The notes beneath the pieces were generated by a model. The model ran no database searches. It had not been told where the DNA came from and worked only from the letters and a program-made list of their open reading frames with translations. Below are positions 34,427 to 44,197 of a stretch of DNA of 64,000 nt, one piece after another. Source of the stretch: Tessaracoccus sp. MC1679 (lineage in GTDB: Bacteria > Actinomycetota > Actinomycetes > Propionibacteriales > Propionibacteriaceae); contig NZ_JACJGB010000001.1 in NCBI RefSeq assembly GCF_014164775.1, positions 310,001 through 374,000 on the forward strand. Reading direction: 5' to 3'. Position numbers and translations under genes: made by a program. Position 1 is the first letter of the stretch, and each line of letters begins with the position of its first letter.

Positions 34427-35071
34427 TCAGGGTTGGAGTCGTCTGGCGGCCCATCCACTGGCGGTCAGGCGGCACGAGACCCGGTCGTTCAGCCTGCTCG
34501 GCTGGCCCTGCCAGAACTCGAACTCGTCGATCCTCACCCGGTAGCCGCCCCACCCCGGGGGGCACGGCACCTCGTCGACGCCCGCGAAGCGCTCCTGCGT
34601 CGCCGCGACCTTGGCCTCCAACTCCGCTCGCGACCCCAACGTCCGCGACTGCCTCGACGCCCAAGCCCCCACCTGGCTGGCCCGCGGCCTGCTCCGGAAG
34701 TACTCCTCGTTCTCCTCGGCAGTCAGCCGATCCACGTCGCCCACCGCGCGGACCTGGCGCATCAGGGTGGGCCACCACAGGTTGATCGCAGCCGACGGCG
34801 TCGCGAACAGCTCGTCGCCCTTGGGCGAGTCGTAGTGGGAGAAGAACACCAGCCCCGACGGCGACGCCTCCTTCAGCAGCAGCACCCGGCTGCGTGGGCG
34901 GCCGTCCAGGCCGACGGTGGACACCGTCATCGCTGTCGGCTCGACCTCCTCGGAGGCCAACGCGTCCGCGATCCACGAGTCCAGGAAGGCCCACGGGTCG
35001 AACGAGCCCAGGTCTGCGGGGAGGCCCTCGCCGGAGTAGTCACGTCTGACGTCTCGGAGTGTGGCGTTCAT
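34427..35071 (-). CDS. pdxH: Pyridoxamine 5'-phosphate oxidase
   Basis: A 214-residue FMN flavoprotein that oxidises pyridoxamine or pyridoxine 5'-phosphate to pyridoxal phosphate. Hallmarks in order: N-terminal LRDVRRDYSGEGL, FMN-binding RVLLLKEASPSGLVFFSHYDSPKGDEL, SRPRASQVGAWASRQS, and the C-terminal PxxWGGYRVRIDEFEFWQG...RLNDR with the terminal RRLQP. All are standard PdxH motifs and the length is normal. The partner strand upstream carries an unrelated small gene. Confidence 0.96.
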   Translation of the reverse strand: MNATLRDVRRDYSGEGLPADLGSFDPWAFLDSWIADALASEEVEPTAMTVSTVGLDGRPRSRVLLLKEASPSGLVFFSHYDSPKGDELFATPSAAINLWWPTLMRQVRAVGDVDRLTAEENEEYFRSRPRASQVGAWASRQSRTLGSRAELEAKVAATQERFAGVDEVPCPPGWGGYRVRIDEFEFWQGQPSRLNDRVSCRLTASGWAARRLQP

Positions 35072-35228
35072 GCCTTCATCAAACCAGTGACCGGGGGGTC
35101 ATGGATCCCGGGGTGGCGTGCGGGCGAGGGCCGACCCCGCGGCCGCCACCCGCTTCGGGTCGCCGACGGCGCAGAACTCGCCCCACCACCGGCTCAGCGG
35201 GGATATCGTCGACGCAAGGAGGCCCCCC

Positions 35229-35603
35229 ATGAGCTACGACATCCTCGTCTTCGATCCCGCCTCGGTGCCTCGCGACATCGAGCCGTTCCTGGCCTGGACC
35301 GAAGGCCTCGGCTACGGCGGCGCCGGCCTGGATCTCGATGATCCCGAGAACGGCACCATCGCCCTGCGCAGCTGGTACTCGGACTTCACCGAGAGCTTCC
35401 CGCCCGTCAACGGTCCCCTGGCTGACGCCGACGACGGCACAACAACCTACCGGTGCGGCTCGTCGTTCACGATGGCTCTGTGCCCCAGCGGGGAATCGCG
35501 CAAGGCCGTGGAGGCCGCCCGGAACCTGGCCAGGAAGCACGGGGTGGGATTCTTCGACCCCAACACCGACGACGACCCGATCTATCCCGCCGAGCAGCCG
35601 TAG
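35229..35603 (+). CDS. Small conserved-type protein of unknown function
   Basis: A 124-residue protein beginning MSYDILVFDPASVPRD with an excellent AAGGAGG ribosome binding site 6 nt upstream of ATG 35229. It is acidic, with no signal or membrane segment; the C-terminus has ESRKAVEAARNLARKHGVGFFDPNTDD. Proteins with this N-terminal MSYDI/V-(V/M)FDP start occur widely in actinobacteria without known function. No catalytic motif seen. Confidence 0.85.
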   Translation: MSYDILVFDPASVPRDIEPFLAWTEGLGYGGAGLDLDDPENGTIALRSWYSDFTESFPPVNGPLADADDGTTTYRCGSSFTMALCPSGESRKAVEAARNLARKHGVGFFDPNTDDDPIYPAEQP

Positions 35604-35675
35604 CCTCCGCAGTCAGAGTCAGAGGAGACCCGGGTCTGACGGCCGTGCCCGCTGGCCGGGAGTACCCTTTTCACC

Positions 35676-36311
35676 ATGGCCTACGACGAGATGCGGATCG
35701 GTGATCAGGAGCGCGACGAGGCCGTCGAGCTGCTCCAGGAGCACATGTCCGAGGGCCGCCTCACTGCTGATGAGTTCGGCGAGCGGATGTCCAAGGCCCT
35801 CGAAGCGAGGACCCTGCGAGACCTGACCGTCCTCTTCACGGACCTCCCCGGGCGCAGGCCCGGCCAGCAGCACGAGCAGGTGATGCCGTTCGGCGACCCC
35901 GCCTGGAGCACGCCCGCCCCACCACCCACCTATGGCGCCGAGGCCCGGCCGCACCGCGCCGCCCACCCGCATCACGGCGTCGGCAAACCCTGGTACACGC
36001 AGTGGTGGATCTTCGTGCTGGCCATCATTCTCACGTCCATGACAGGCGGCCGGATGGGTTTCCTCATCCCCGCCGTCGCCATCTGGATCTTCGTGATCGC
36101 CCCCGCGATGGACAGGGAGCGGCAGCGGCGCCAGCAGGCGGTCGCTGCGCCGCCACGGCCGCTGACGTTCTACGAACGCGAGGAACTGCTGGACGAGATC
36201 CGCTCCGGCCGCCCCATCACCGCCATCAAGCGGTACCGGGAGCTGACCGGGGCGGACCTGTACACCGCGAAGATGACCGTCGAGGCCCTGCGCCGCGAGA
36301 TCGGCCGCTGA
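35676..36311 (+). CDS. DUF1707 (SHOCT-like) membrane protein with L7/L12-like tail
   Basis: A 211-residue protein. The N-terminal DUF1707 domain (MRIGDQERDEAVELLQEHMSEGRLTADEFGERMSKALEARTLRDL) is followed by a Pro/His-rich linker and two helices (WWIFVLAIILTSM; GFLIPAVAIWIFVIAP). The C-terminal 40 residues (ITAIKRYRELTGADLYTAKMTVEAL) resemble the ribosomal L7/L12 C-terminal domain. A TACCCT box 7 nt before the ATG and no ribosome binding site suggest leaderless translation. Function unknown. Confidence 0.87.
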   Translation: MAYDEMRIGDQERDEAVELLQEHMSEGRLTADEFGERMSKALEARTLRDLTVLFTDLPGRRPGQQHEQVMPFGDPAWSTPAPPPTYGAEARPHRAAHPHHGVGKPWYTQWWIFVLAIILTSMTGGRMGFLIPAVAIWIFVIAPAMDRERQRRQQAVAAPPRPLTFYEREELLDEIRSGRPITAIKRYRELTGADLYTAKMTVEALRREIGR

Positions 36312-36391
36312 CGCCCCAGAGCTGGTCGCTCTCAGGGTTGGTCTACCCACCCACATAGCGACCGGTTCCGGAGGGACTCGCCGGCTCGGGC

Positions 36392-38959
36392 TCAGACCAT
36401 CGAGATGCCGTCGCCCACCCTGTCGAACCGCACCGTCTGGCCGTCGTGGATCTCCCCGGACAGCAGCCCGCGGGCGAGCTGGTCCTCGATGGTCGTCTGC
36501 ACCAGCCGACGCAGCGGACGCGCACCGTAGACGGGGTCGAAGCCCACGTCCCCCAGCCACTGCTGCGCCGCCTCCGACACATCGATCGAGATCCGCCGCG
36601 ACTCGAGCCGGCGATTGAGCCTCGAGATCTGGATGTCGACGATCCTGCCCAGCTCTTCGGGGGTCAGGGCGTCGAACAGGACCACATCGTCGAGCCGGTT
36701 GAGGAACTCAGGCCGGAACGCCTGGCGCACCACGCCCATCACCGCGGCGCGTTTCTCCTCCCGCGACAACTGCTGGTCCGCCATGAACTGCGACCCCAGG
36801 TTGGAGGTCATGATCAGCAGCGTGTTGCGGAAATCCACCGTGCGACCCTGGCCGTCGGTGAGGCGGCCGTCGTCGAGGACCTGGAGCAGGATGTTGAACA
36901 GGTCCGGGTGGGCCTTCTCCACCTCGTCGAGCAGCACCACGGAGTAGGGCCGACGGCGGACGGCCTCGGTGAGCTGGCCGCCCTCCTCGTAGCCGATGTA
37001 GCCGGGAGGGGCGCCGACGAGGCGGGCCACGGAGTGCTTCTCCGAGTACTCGCTCATGTCGATGCGCACCAGCGCCGTCTCGTCGTCGAAGAGGAAGTCC
37101 GCGAGCGACTTCGCGAGCTCCGTCTTGCCCACACCTGTGGGGCCGAGGAACAGGAACGAGCCGGTGGGCCGGTTCGGGTCCGAGATGCCGGCGCGGGAGC
37201 GCCGGATGGCGTCCGAGACGGCCTTGACCGCGGGGGCTTGGCCGATCAGGCGCTCCCCGATCCGCTCCTCCATGTGCAGCAGCTTCTCGCTCTCGCCCTG
37301 CAGCATCCGCCCGACGGGGATGCCGGTCCAGGCCGCGACCACCTCGGCGATGTCGGTGGCACTCACCTCGTCGGAGACCATCTGGGCGGTGGTATCGGCG
37401 GTCTCGGCCTCGGTGAGCTCGCGCTCGACAGTGGGAATGTCGCCGTAGAGGATCTGCGAGGCGCGGGTGAGGTCGCCCTCGCGCTGCGCCTTGTCCGCCT
37501 CGACGCGAAGCTGGTCGATGCGTTCCTTGAGGTCGCCCACGCGGTTGAGCCCGCTCTTCTCCGATTCCCACCGCGCCTCCAGTCCGCGCAGCTTCTCCTG
37601 CGCGTCCGCCAGCTCGGCGCGCAGCGCCGCCAGCCGCTCCTTCGACGCCTCGTCCTCCTCCTTCTCCAGGTGGAAGGTCTGCATGGTCATCCGGTCCACG
37701 TCGCGGCGCAGCATGTCGATCTCCTCCGGGGAGGAGTCGATCTCCATCCGCAGCCGGGAGGCGGCCTCGTCGACCAGGTCGATGGCCTTGTCAGGCAGCT
37801 GTCGCGACGTGATGTAGCGGTCAGACAGCGCGGCCGCGGCCACCAGCGCCGAGTCCGTGATCCGCACCTTGTGGTGCGCCTCGTAGCGTTCGCGCAGGCC
37901 GCGCAGGATCGCGACGGTGTCGTCGACCGACGGCTCGCCGACGTAGACCTGCTGGAAGCGTCGCTCCAGGGCCGGGTCCTTCTCGATCCGCTCGCGGTAC
38001 TCGTCGAGCGTGGTGGCGCCGATCATCCGCAGCTCGCCGCGGGCCAGCATGGGCTTGAGCATGTTGCCGGCATCCATCGCGCCCTCGCCCGAGGCCCCGG
38101 CGCCGACGACGGTGTGGAGCTCGTCGATGAAGGTGACGATCTGCCCCTCCGCCTCGCGGATCTCGGAGAGGACGGCCTTGAGCCGCTCCTCGAACTCGCC
38201 GCGATACTTGGCGCCGGCCACCATCGACGCCAGGTCCAGCGAGACCAGACGTCGGCCCTTGAGGGAATCAGGCACGTCTCCGGCCACGAGCCGCTGCGCG
38301 AGGCCCTCGACGACGGCGGTCTTGCCCACGCCAGGCTCGCCGATCAGGACGGGGTTGTTCTTCGTGCGGCGTGCGAGCACCTGGACGACGCGTCGGATCT
38401 CGGAGTCGCGGCCGATGACCGGGTCCAGCTTGCCGGAGCGGGCGCGCTCGGTGAGGTCGATGGAGTACTTGTCCAGCGCGGATTCGCCGCCCTCGGACTC
38501 CGCCGAGGTCACCCGCTTGCCGCCGCGCAGCTCCGCGAACTTCGCCGTCAGTGCGTCCGTGGTGACGCCGGCGCGGTCCAGGATGGTCTTGGCATCCGAG
38601 GCCACCATCGCCAGCCCGATCAGCAGGTGCTCGGTGGCGACGAAGTCGTCGCCGAGGCTGTCGGCGAGGGTCTCGGCTGACGCCAGGACGCGCGCGAACG
38701 GACCGGACAGCGCCGGTTGGGAGACCGAGGAGCCGCTTGTGGAGGGCAGCTTCGCGATGGCCGCGGTGGCCGCCGAGTCGACCTGCGCGGGGTCGGCCCC
38801 GGCCGCTTCGAGCAGCGCGCCGACGGTGTTGTCGGGGGTGAGCAGGAGTCCGTGCAGCAGGTGCACGGGCTCGGTGTTCGGGTTGCCGTGGGTGAGGGCC
38901 TGTCGGGCCGCCGCCGTGACGGCGTCGCGGGACTTCGTCGTGAGCTTTTCGGTGTTCAT
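36392..38959 (-). CDS. clpB: ATP-dependent disaggregase ClpB
   Basis: An 855-residue Hsp100 protein that works with DnaK to rescue aggregated proteins. Domains in order: N-domain (to about 150), AAA-1 with Walker [19 protein letters not shown] and [13 protein letters not shown], coiled-coil middle domain (about 410-530, long Glu/Arg-rich helices), AAA-2 with [15 protein letters not shown] and [15 protein letters not shown], and a C-terminal domain. ATG 38959 has an AGGAGG ribosome binding site; the frame extends far upstream to 40069 but that part is antisense to the GH13 gene. A HAIR palindrome 29-49 bp upstream marks it as an HspR target. Confidence 0.97.
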   Translation of the reverse strand: MNTEKLTTKSRDAVTAAARQALTHGNPNTEPVHLLHGLLLTPDNTVGALLEAAGADPAQVDSAATAAIAKLPSTSGSSVSQPALSGPFARVLASAETLADSLGDDFVATEHLLIGLAMVASDAKTILDRAGVTTDALTAKFAELRGGKRVTSAESEGGESALDKYSIDLTERARSGKLDPVIGRDSEIRRVVQVLARRTKNNPVLIGEPGVGKTAVVEGLAQRLVAGDVPDSLKGRRLVSLDLASMVAGAKYRGEFEERLKAVLSEIREAEGQIVTFIDELHTVVGAGASGEGAMDAGNMLKPMLARGELRMIGATTLDEYRERIEKDPALERRFQQVYVGEPSVDDTVAILRGLRERYEAHHKVRITDSALVAAAALSDRYITSRQLPDKAIDLVDEAASRLRMEIDSSPEEIDMLRRDVDRMTMQTFHLEKEEDEASKERLAALRAELADAQEKLRGLEARWESEKSGLNRVGDLKERIDQLRVEADKAQREGDLTRASQILYGDIPTVERELTEAETADTTAQMVSDEVSATDIAEVVAAWTGIPVGRMLQGESEKLLHMEERIGERLIGQAPAVKAVSDAIRRSRAGISDPNRPTGSFLFLGPTGVGKTELAKSLADFLFDDETALVRIDMSEYSEKHSVARLVGAPPGYIGYEEGGQLTEAVRRRPYSVVLLDEVEKAHPDLFNILLQVLDDGRLTDGQGRTVDFRNTLLIMTSNLGSQFMADQQLSREEKRAAVMGVVRQAFRPEFLNRLDDVVLFDALTPEELGRIVDIQISRLNRRLESRRISIDVSEAAQQWLGDVGFDPVYGARPLRRLVQTTIEDQLARGLLSGEIHDGQTVRFDRVGDGISMV

Positions 38960-38987
38960 CAGGGTGCCTCCTAGGAGCGGTTTCAGA

Positions 38988-39008
38988 GTTGAGTCTACTA
39001 CACTCAAC
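38988..39008. promoter_or_regulatory. HAIR element (HspR operator) of clpB
   Basis: GTTGAGT-N7-ACTCAAC, a perfect 7-7-7 inverted repeat that differs from the HAIR consensus (CTTGAGT-N7-ACTCAAG) only in the outermost pair. It lies 29 bp upstream of the clpB start. hspR itself is at 61256-61690. Confidence 0.88.
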
Positions 39009-39220
39009 CCTGATTTCCGGATTCGGTGGCACGCCCACGGCCGTGCACGAAACGCCGCTTCGATCGGGCTCCGGACACGCAGGGACACCCGATGACCGGA
39101 AGCGACGGCGTGTCGTGCCCGCTCCGCTGCTTCCGTGACGCGCCCCCAGGCTGGGCCGGGTCGAGAGCTGCAGCGGCGAAACCCCGCGACACTGCGGCGC
39201 GGGCCGGTAGCCTCGGACGC

Positions 39221-41461
39221 GTGATCAAGCGCACCGACGAAGCCCCCGAGAAGACCGCCGCCCCGGAGCCCGACCGTGTCGTCGAGCCATATGAGGAGGA
39301 GATGCCGGAGATCACCTTCGACGAGGCCCGCTTCGCCGCGCGGCCGGCGCGGCTGCGCCCCCGCGCCCGCCGTCGTCAAGGCGACGAGAGCCCCATCACC
39401 CCGCCCTTCGAGCCGTCCGGCACGAACCGCGCCTACGTCGAGTGGTTGGAGGAGCAGTCGATGCTCCACGACGCGGAGAAGGTGGCCCGGCAGCTCGCCG
39501 GCAGCCACACCATGTGGTCCAACCCCTACGCCCACCCGGACCCGCGGGCCGCCCTTCAGCGGGCCTCGGTCTGGTACACCGCCTACCCGCTGTCGCACAT
39601 CACCGCACCCGGCCAGTCCTTCCTCGGGGCGCTCGGCTCGGCCGAGCTGTGGGAGGCGTTCGCCGCCGTCGGCATCGACGCCCTGCACACCGGCCCGGTC
39701 AAGCTCGCCGGCGGGCTCGACGGATGGGAGGTGACCCCCAGCGTGGACGGGCACTTCGACCGCATGTCCATGGCCATCGACCCGCTGTTCGGCACGGAGG
39801 ACGAGTTCCGTGAGATGGGCGAGATGGCCACCCGTCACAACGGCACCATCATCGACGACATCGTCCCCGGCCACACCGGCAAGGGCGCCGACTTCCGGCT
39901 CGCGGAGCTGAACTACCGCGACTACCCGGGCATCTACCACATGGTCGACATCCCCGAGGTGGCGTGGCACCTGCTGCCGGACGTCCCGGAGGGGCGGGAC
40001 TCCGTCAACCTCACGCCGGAGGTGGAGCGGGCGTTGGCCGACGAGGGCTACATCATCGGCGCGCTCCAACGCGTCATCTTCTACGAGCCGGGCGTGAAGG
40101 AGACCAACTGGTCAGTCACGCCGCCGATCCGCGACTACAAGGGCACGCTGCGCCGCTGGGTCTACCTGCACTACTTCAAGGAGGGGCAGCCCACCATCAA
40201 CTGGCTGGACCCCACCTGTGCAGGCATGCGCCTGGTGATGGGCGACGCCCTGCACTCGCTACTGGATCTGGGCTCGGGCGGACTGCGGCTGGACGCCAAC
40301 GGCTTCCTGGGCGTGGAGCGCGCCGTCGACGCCCCCGCCTGGTCCGAGGGCCATCCCCTGTCCCAGGCCGCCAACCAGTTGATCGGCTCGCTGGTACGCA
40401 AGGTGGGCGGCTTCACCTTCCAGGAACTGAACCTGGCCATGGACGACATCCAGCGCACGGGCGCCGTCGGCCCGGACCTGTCCTACGATTTCGTCACCCG
40501 GCCCGCCGCCCAGGTGGCGTTGGCCACCAGCGACACCGAGTTCCTGCGCCTGGTGCTGCGCGAGGCGATGGAGATCGGCATCGACCAGGCCTCTCTCGTC
40601 CACGCGATGCAGAACCACGACGAGCTCACCTACGAACTGGTCCACTTCGCGGCCGCACACCGCGACGACCTGTACACCCTCGGCGGGGTCGACTACCGCG
40701 GCAACGACCTGGCCGAGCACATCCGCCAGACCATGCGCGACACGCTCACCGGCGACGCCGCGCCCTACAACGCGATCTTCACCCAGAACGGCATCGCGAG
40801 CACCACCGCATCGATCGTCACCGCCTCGCTCGGCATCTCGGACCTGAACGCCATCACCGACGCCGACGTCCGGCGCATCTCCGCCGCTCACCTGCTGCTC
40901 TGCATGTACAACGCGTGGCAGCCGGGCGTGTTCGCGCTCTCCGGTTGGGACCTCGTCGGGGCCCTGCCCTTGGAGCGTGACGCCGTGAAGAGCCTCATCA
41001 GCAGCGGCGACACGCGCTGGATCGAGCGCGGCGCCTACGACATCCTCGGGGTCGCGCCCGAGGTGAAGAAGTCCGCCTCCGGGATGCCCAGGGCCCGCAC
41101 GCTGTACGGCCCGCTGCCCGAGCAGCTCAAGCGCGACACTTCCTTCGCCTCCCGCCTGGCAGCCGTCCTCAAGGTCCGCAAGCGCAACGGCCTCGCGTCG
41201 GGTCGCCTGGTGGACGTGCCGGAGGTGGGCAACAAGGCGTTGCTGGTGCTGGTCAACGAGCTGGAGGTCGGCGCCACGCAGATCACCGCCCTCAACTTCG
41301 GGGCCGAGAAGATCGAGGCCCGCATTCAGTCCGAGGCGCTGCCGTCGGGGAGGGTGTTCGACCTGAGCACCCGGCGGAAGGTGGGCACCGTCGACGATCT
41401 GGGAGGGTTCAGCGTCGAGCTGCCGGCCTTCGGCGGTTTGGCCATGATCATCCGGGACTGA
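39221..41461 (+). CDS. GH13 alpha-amylase family protein, trehalose synthase/glucosyltransferase-like
   Basis: A 746-residue GH13 enzyme with an intact catalytic triad: nucleophile Asp358 ([11 protein letters not shown]), acid/base Glu402 (FTFQELNL) and Asp467 (MQNHDE). Region I is divergent ([16 protein letters not shown]; Gly where most have Asn-His). The usual WYKDAVIYQ opening of TreS and amylases is replaced by [12 protein letters not shown] highly charged N-terminus (about 60 residues) precedes the barrel; the C-terminal beta domain ends [10 protein letters not shown]. It probably transglycosylates or isomerises maltose or trehalose-type substrates; the exact reaction is unknown. GTG 39221 follows TAGCCT by 7 nt (leaderless); ATG 39302 is an alternative. 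Confidence 0.83.
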   Translation: MIKRTDEAPEKTAAPEPDRVVEPYEEEMPEITFDEARFAARPARLRPRARRRQGDESPITPPFEPSGTNRAYVEWLEEQSMLHDAEKVARQLAGSHTMWSNPYAHPDPRAALQRASVWYTAYPLSHITAPGQSFLGALGSAELWEAFAAVGIDALHTGPVKLAGGLDGWEVTPSVDGHFDRMSMAIDPLFGTEDEFREMGEMATRHNGTIIDDIVPGHTGKGADFRLAELNYRDYPGIYHMVDIPEVAWHLLPDVPEGRDSVNLTPEVERALADEGYIIGALQRVIFYEPGVKETNWSVTPPIRDYKGTLRRWVYLHYFKEGQPTINWLDPTCAGMRLVMGDALHSLLDLGSGGLRLDANGFLGVERAVDAPAWSEGHPLSQAANQLIGSLVRKVGGFTFQELNLAMDDIQRTGAVGPDLSYDFVTRPAAQVALATSDTEFLRLVLREAMEIGIDQASLVHAMQNHDELTYELVHFAAAHRDDLYTLGGVDYRGNDLAEHIRQTMRDTLTGDAAPYNAIFTQNGIASTTASIVTASLGISDLNAITDADVRRISAAHLLLCMYNAWQPGVFALSGWDLVGALPLERDAVKSLISSGDTRWIERGAYDILGVAPEVKKSASGMPRARTLYGPLPEQLKRDTSFASRLAAVLKVRKRNGLASGRLVDVPEVGNKALLVLVNELEVGATQITALNFGAEKIEARIQSEALPSGRVFDLSTRRKVGTVDDLGGFSVELPAFGGLAMIIRD

Positions 41462-41574
41462 CCTCCCCCAGTTTCAGGACGACGGCTCAAGCCGGTGTCC
41501 TGAACCTGGGCGGCGCCGTTTCGATGGGATGTGGCCTGATTCCTGAACTACAACTCGCGCAATAGGATTCATCC

Positions 41575-41940
41575 ATGCCATCGGACGACTGGACCTTCCT
41601 GACCAACTATGGGCATGTGCTCGTGGCGCTGTCCAAGGATCCGACGGCGCGCATGCGCGACCTCGCGGAGCAGGTGGGCATCACGGAGCGGGCGGTCCAG
41701 CAGATCGTGGGCGAGCTGGTCGCGCACGGCTACGTTGTCAGAGAGAAGTCCGGCCGTCGAAACAGATACAGCCTCGCGGACAACACCTACATGCGGCACC
41801 CACTTGAAGGGAGCGTCAGCATCGCGGACTTCATCGCGACCCTCGGCACGGCCGACGACGCTGCCGAGGACGGCTCCCCGACACCGGGCGCGTCCGCCCT
41901 CGACGACGCCTCCCACAAGACTGATCCTCGGCCCGGCTGA
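41575..41940 (+). CDS. Winged helix-turn-helix regulator (MarR/ArsR-like)
   Basis: A 121-residue protein. Residues 5-75 form a winged helix: FLTNYGHVLVALSKDPTARMRDLAEQVGITERAVQQIVGELVAHGYVVREKSGRRNRYSLA. The C-terminal 40 residues are polar and probably disordered. This single-domain wHTH type is common in actinobacteria and has no defined ligand. ATG 41575 lies 6 nt after TAGGAT with no ribosome binding site, so it is probably leaderless. The carbonic anhydrase gene follows 73 bp downstream with its own promoter. Confidence 0.85.
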   Translation: MPSDDWTFLTNYGHVLVALSKDPTARMRDLAEQVGITERAVQQIVGELVAHGYVVREKSGRRNRYSLADNTYMRHPLEGSVSIADFIATLGTADDAAEDGSPTPGASALDDASHKTDPRPG

Positions 41941-41977
41941 GTCACGTCGGGCTCGCATCGGTCTAGATTTTCCGGAA

Positions 41978-42006
41978 TTGTATTTCGTATGTTGGGTCAC
42001 TACCGT
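41978..42006 (+). promoter_or_regulatory. Promoter of the carbonic anhydrase-like gene
   Basis: -35-like TTGTAT (41978-41983), 17-bp spacer and -10-like TACCGT (42001-42006); the ATG at 42014 follows after 7 nt. The surrounding 41967-41990 stretch is notably AT-rich for this genome. No ribosome binding site is seen. Confidence 0.55.
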
Positions 42007-42013
42007 TCATCAC

Positions 42014-42511
42014 ATGGACCCGCTCAGCTTCAGTGACCTGCTGTCCGCCAATCGCCGCTACGCGCGGTCGGCCCCCCGCCCGTTCGATGGGATAGCCCAC
42101 GCCGGCGTCGCCGTCGTCACCTGCATGGACTCACGGCTCGAACCGCTCGAGATGATCGGCCTCACGCTCGGGGACGCCAAGATCCTGCGCACCCCTGGGG
42201 GTCATGTGACTCCGGACGCTCTCACCGGCTGCGTTCTCGCGGCCCACCTGCTCAACGTGAACCGGATCCTGGTGGTCCAGCACACCCACTGCGCCATGGC
42301 CAGCGGCGAGGACGACGCCATCCGACAGCGCGTCCTCGACACCACGGGCACCGACCTCGGCCCTCTTCCCATCGGCGCAGACCCGGACCAGCACGGGCGG
42401 ATCCGCAGCGACGTCCACCTGCTGCAACAGCACCCGCTGATCGCGGACCGGGTGACGGTCGCCGGATTCCTGTACGACGTCGAGACCAGCCTCCTGGAGC
42501 AGATCGCGTGA
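42014..42511 (+). CDS. Beta-class carbonic anhydrase-like protein
   Basis: A 165-residue short beta-carbonic anhydrase. Zinc ligands follow the family pattern: Cys in VVTCMDSRL (with the catalytic Asp-Arg dyad) and His-x2-Cys in QHTHCAMAS. The N-terminal FSDLLSANRRYA and central RTPGGHVTPDALTG are also typical. It catalyses CO2 hydration, supplying bicarbonate. The length matches the compact actinobacterial beta-CA type. The true start is ATG 42014; a longer open frame from 41609 overlaps the wHTH gene in another frame and is spurious. Confidence 0.9.
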   Translation: MDPLSFSDLLSANRRYARSAPRPFDGIAHAGVAVVTCMDSRLEPLEMIGLTLGDAKILRTPGGHVTPDALTGCVLAAHLLNVNRILVVQHTHCAMASGEDDAIRQRVLDTTGTDLGPLPIGADPDQHGRIRSDVHLLQQHPLIADRVTVAGFLYDVETSLLEQIA

Positions 42512-42615
42512 GCGCGCCCCCTCCCCGAGGCAACCATCCGGTGACATGGGCGCGACCGCCTCATCTGGCCGGCGTTTGGCGTCCACCGGCTTGCTCGACC
42601 TGACAGAATCGACCC

Positions 42616-43575
42616 ATGTCATCAGCCCAGAACAGGGAAGGCGCCAAGCTGGCCATCGTCGGCGCGGGCGCGGTTGGATCGTCACTGGCCTACGCGGCCC
42701 TCATCCGGGGCGTCGCCCGGCATGTCGTCCTGCACGACGTCAACGGCCCGAAGGTGCGGGCAGAGGCACTGGATCTCGCCCACGGCGGGCAGTTCCTGCC
42801 CGAGGCGGTGATCGAGGGCTCGGACGACGTGGACATCACGCGCGGCGCTGACGTCGTCGTCGTCACGGCCGGGGCCAAGCAGAAGCCTGGCCAGACGCGG
42901 ATGGACCTGGCCGGCTCGACCGTTGGGCTGATCCGCAAGCTGATCCCGCCGTTGGTGGAGCGCTCCCCCAACGCCACCTTCATCATGGTCACCAACCCCG
43001 TCGACGTCACCACCCAGGCCGCGCTGAAGATCAGCGGGCTGCCGTCGAACCGGCTGTTCGGGTCCGGCACCGTGTTGGATTCGTCGCGGCTCCGGCAATT
43101 GATCGCCACCACCTGCGATGTCGCGGTGGGCAACGTGCACGCCTACGTGTGCGGCGAGCACGGAGACACCGAGACCCCCATGTGGAGCACCGCGACCATC
43201 GGCGGCGTGCCCCTGACCGAGTGGGAGCGCACGACGGGGCGGCTGGGCGAGCATGAGCGGGACGCCATCGCGCACCGTGTGGTCAACGCGGCCTACGAGG
43301 TGATCGAGGGCAAGGGGGCCACCAACTACGCCATCGGGTTGGCCGCCACGCGGATCATCGAGTCGGTGCTGCGCGATGAGCGGCGGGTGCTGCCGGTGTC
43401 GCGGATGCTGGAGGGTTGGCACGGGATCTCGGGTGTCTGCATGGCGGTGCCGACGGTGGTGGGCCGAGACGGCGCGGGCACGCAGCTGGAGCTTCCGGTG
43501 TCCGAGGACGAGTTGTCACGGCTGCGCACCAGCGCGGAACACATCCGCGCGATGTCAGAGGGGTTGGGCTTCTAG
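42616..43575 (+). CDS. ldh: L-lactate dehydrogenase
   Basis: A 319-residue NAD-dependent LDH. Rossmann motif KLAIVGAGAVGSSLAYAALIRG, NAD-binding Asp in VVLHDVNG, active-site loop AGAKQKPGQTRMDL (Gln, not the Arg of malate dehydrogenase), VTNPVDV, and catalytic His182 in CGEHGD. It reduces pyruvate to L-lactate and regenerates NAD+ in fermentation. An ACAGAAT box lies 6 nt before the ATG without a ribosome binding site. Stand-alone gene, converging with the Mak-cap gene. Confidence 0.95.
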   Translation: MSSAQNREGAKLAIVGAGAVGSSLAYAALIRGVARHVVLHDVNGPKVRAEALDLAHGGQFLPEAVIEGSDDVDITRGADVVVVTAGAKQKPGQTRMDLAGSTVGLIRKLIPPLVERSPNATFIMVTNPVDVTTQAALKISGLPSNRLFGSGTVLDSSRLRQLIATTCDVAVGNVHAYVCGEHGDTETPMWSTATIGGVPLTEWERTTGRLGEHERDAIAHRVVNAAYEVIEGKGATNYAIGLAATRIIESVLRDERRVLPVSRMLEGWHGISGVCMAVPTVVGRDGAGTQLELPVSEDELSRLRTSAEHIRAMSEGLGF

Positions 43576-43627
43576 ATCGGCTCGGTCGCTCGTCGCGCCA
43601 CGACCCTGCACACGGTGGCGAGTCCCC

Positions 43628-44197
43628 TCAGTGGAGGATGGCGAGCACGTCGTGGCGCGGGCCCTCGTGGTCCGTCCAGCGGCCGATCAGCGAGCCGGCC
43701 GCGTTGTCCGGCGTCGGCACGGCCCTGATCAGCAGGCGCATGACCTCCAGGCGTTCGCCCTCTCCGGGGAGCGCTCCGGTGCCGTCCGCCGTCATGGTGA
43801 TCGGGAGCTGCGCCCCGTGGGCGTCGCGCAGGTCGGCCTCGTGGTCCGCCTCCCGGATGATCCGCGACGCCTCGTCGACGAACACCGGGTCCGTCGCCGC
43901 GTCGTAGCAGTAGCGCAGGCCAAGCTCCGAGTGCTGCAGGGTGCCGATCGGCTGCACGCCGTCGAGCGGCGCGGCGCGCCACGTCACGGGCACGAAGTAG
44001 TACTCCCCTCCGGCGGAGATCACCATGCAGTCCAGCCCCACCTCGCCGTCGGGATCCAACAGCCTGAAGCCGGCGGCGCGCTGGAGCGTGGCGGGATCGC
44101 CGAAGAACCAGCGCTGCGTGGGCAGCCAGGCCTGGAGCAGCTCGATCTTCGACGGCGTGAGCCTGGCCCCCACGTGCAGCTCGGCGGCGCGCGTCAC
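43628..44197 (-). CDS. Maltokinase N-terminal cap domain protein (stand-alone)
   Basis: A 189-residue protein corresponding to the cap domain normally fused to the N-terminus of maltokinase (Mak/Pep2) or TreS-Mak: LQAWLPTQRWFFGDPATLQRAAGFRLLDPDG, then YYFVPVTWRAAPLDG and LGRWTDHEGPRHD-like C-terminal strands. No kinase domain follows. GTG 44197 overlaps the DUF2277 stop by 4 bp. A role in alpha-glucan or trehalose metabolism is suggested by the domain, and by the GH13 and glycogen phosphorylase genes in the window, but biochemical function is unknown. Confidence 0.82.
   Translation of the reverse strand: MTRAAELHVGARLTPSKIELLQAWLPTQRWFFGDPATLQRAAGFRLLDPDGEVGLDCMVISAGGEYYFVPVTWRAAPLDGVQPIGTLQHSELGLRYCYDAATDPVFVDEASRIIREADHEADLRDAHGAQLPITMTADGTGALPGEGERLEVMRLLIRAVPTPDNAAGSLIGRWTDHEGPRHDVLAILH

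Noticed and set aside
39026..40069. Upstream extension of the clpB frame and, on the other strand, of the GH13 frame
   Set aside because: Both are GC-rich shadow frames. ClpB starts at 38959 with AGGAGG and a normal N-domain; the GH13 extension before 39221 crosses the clpB promoter region.
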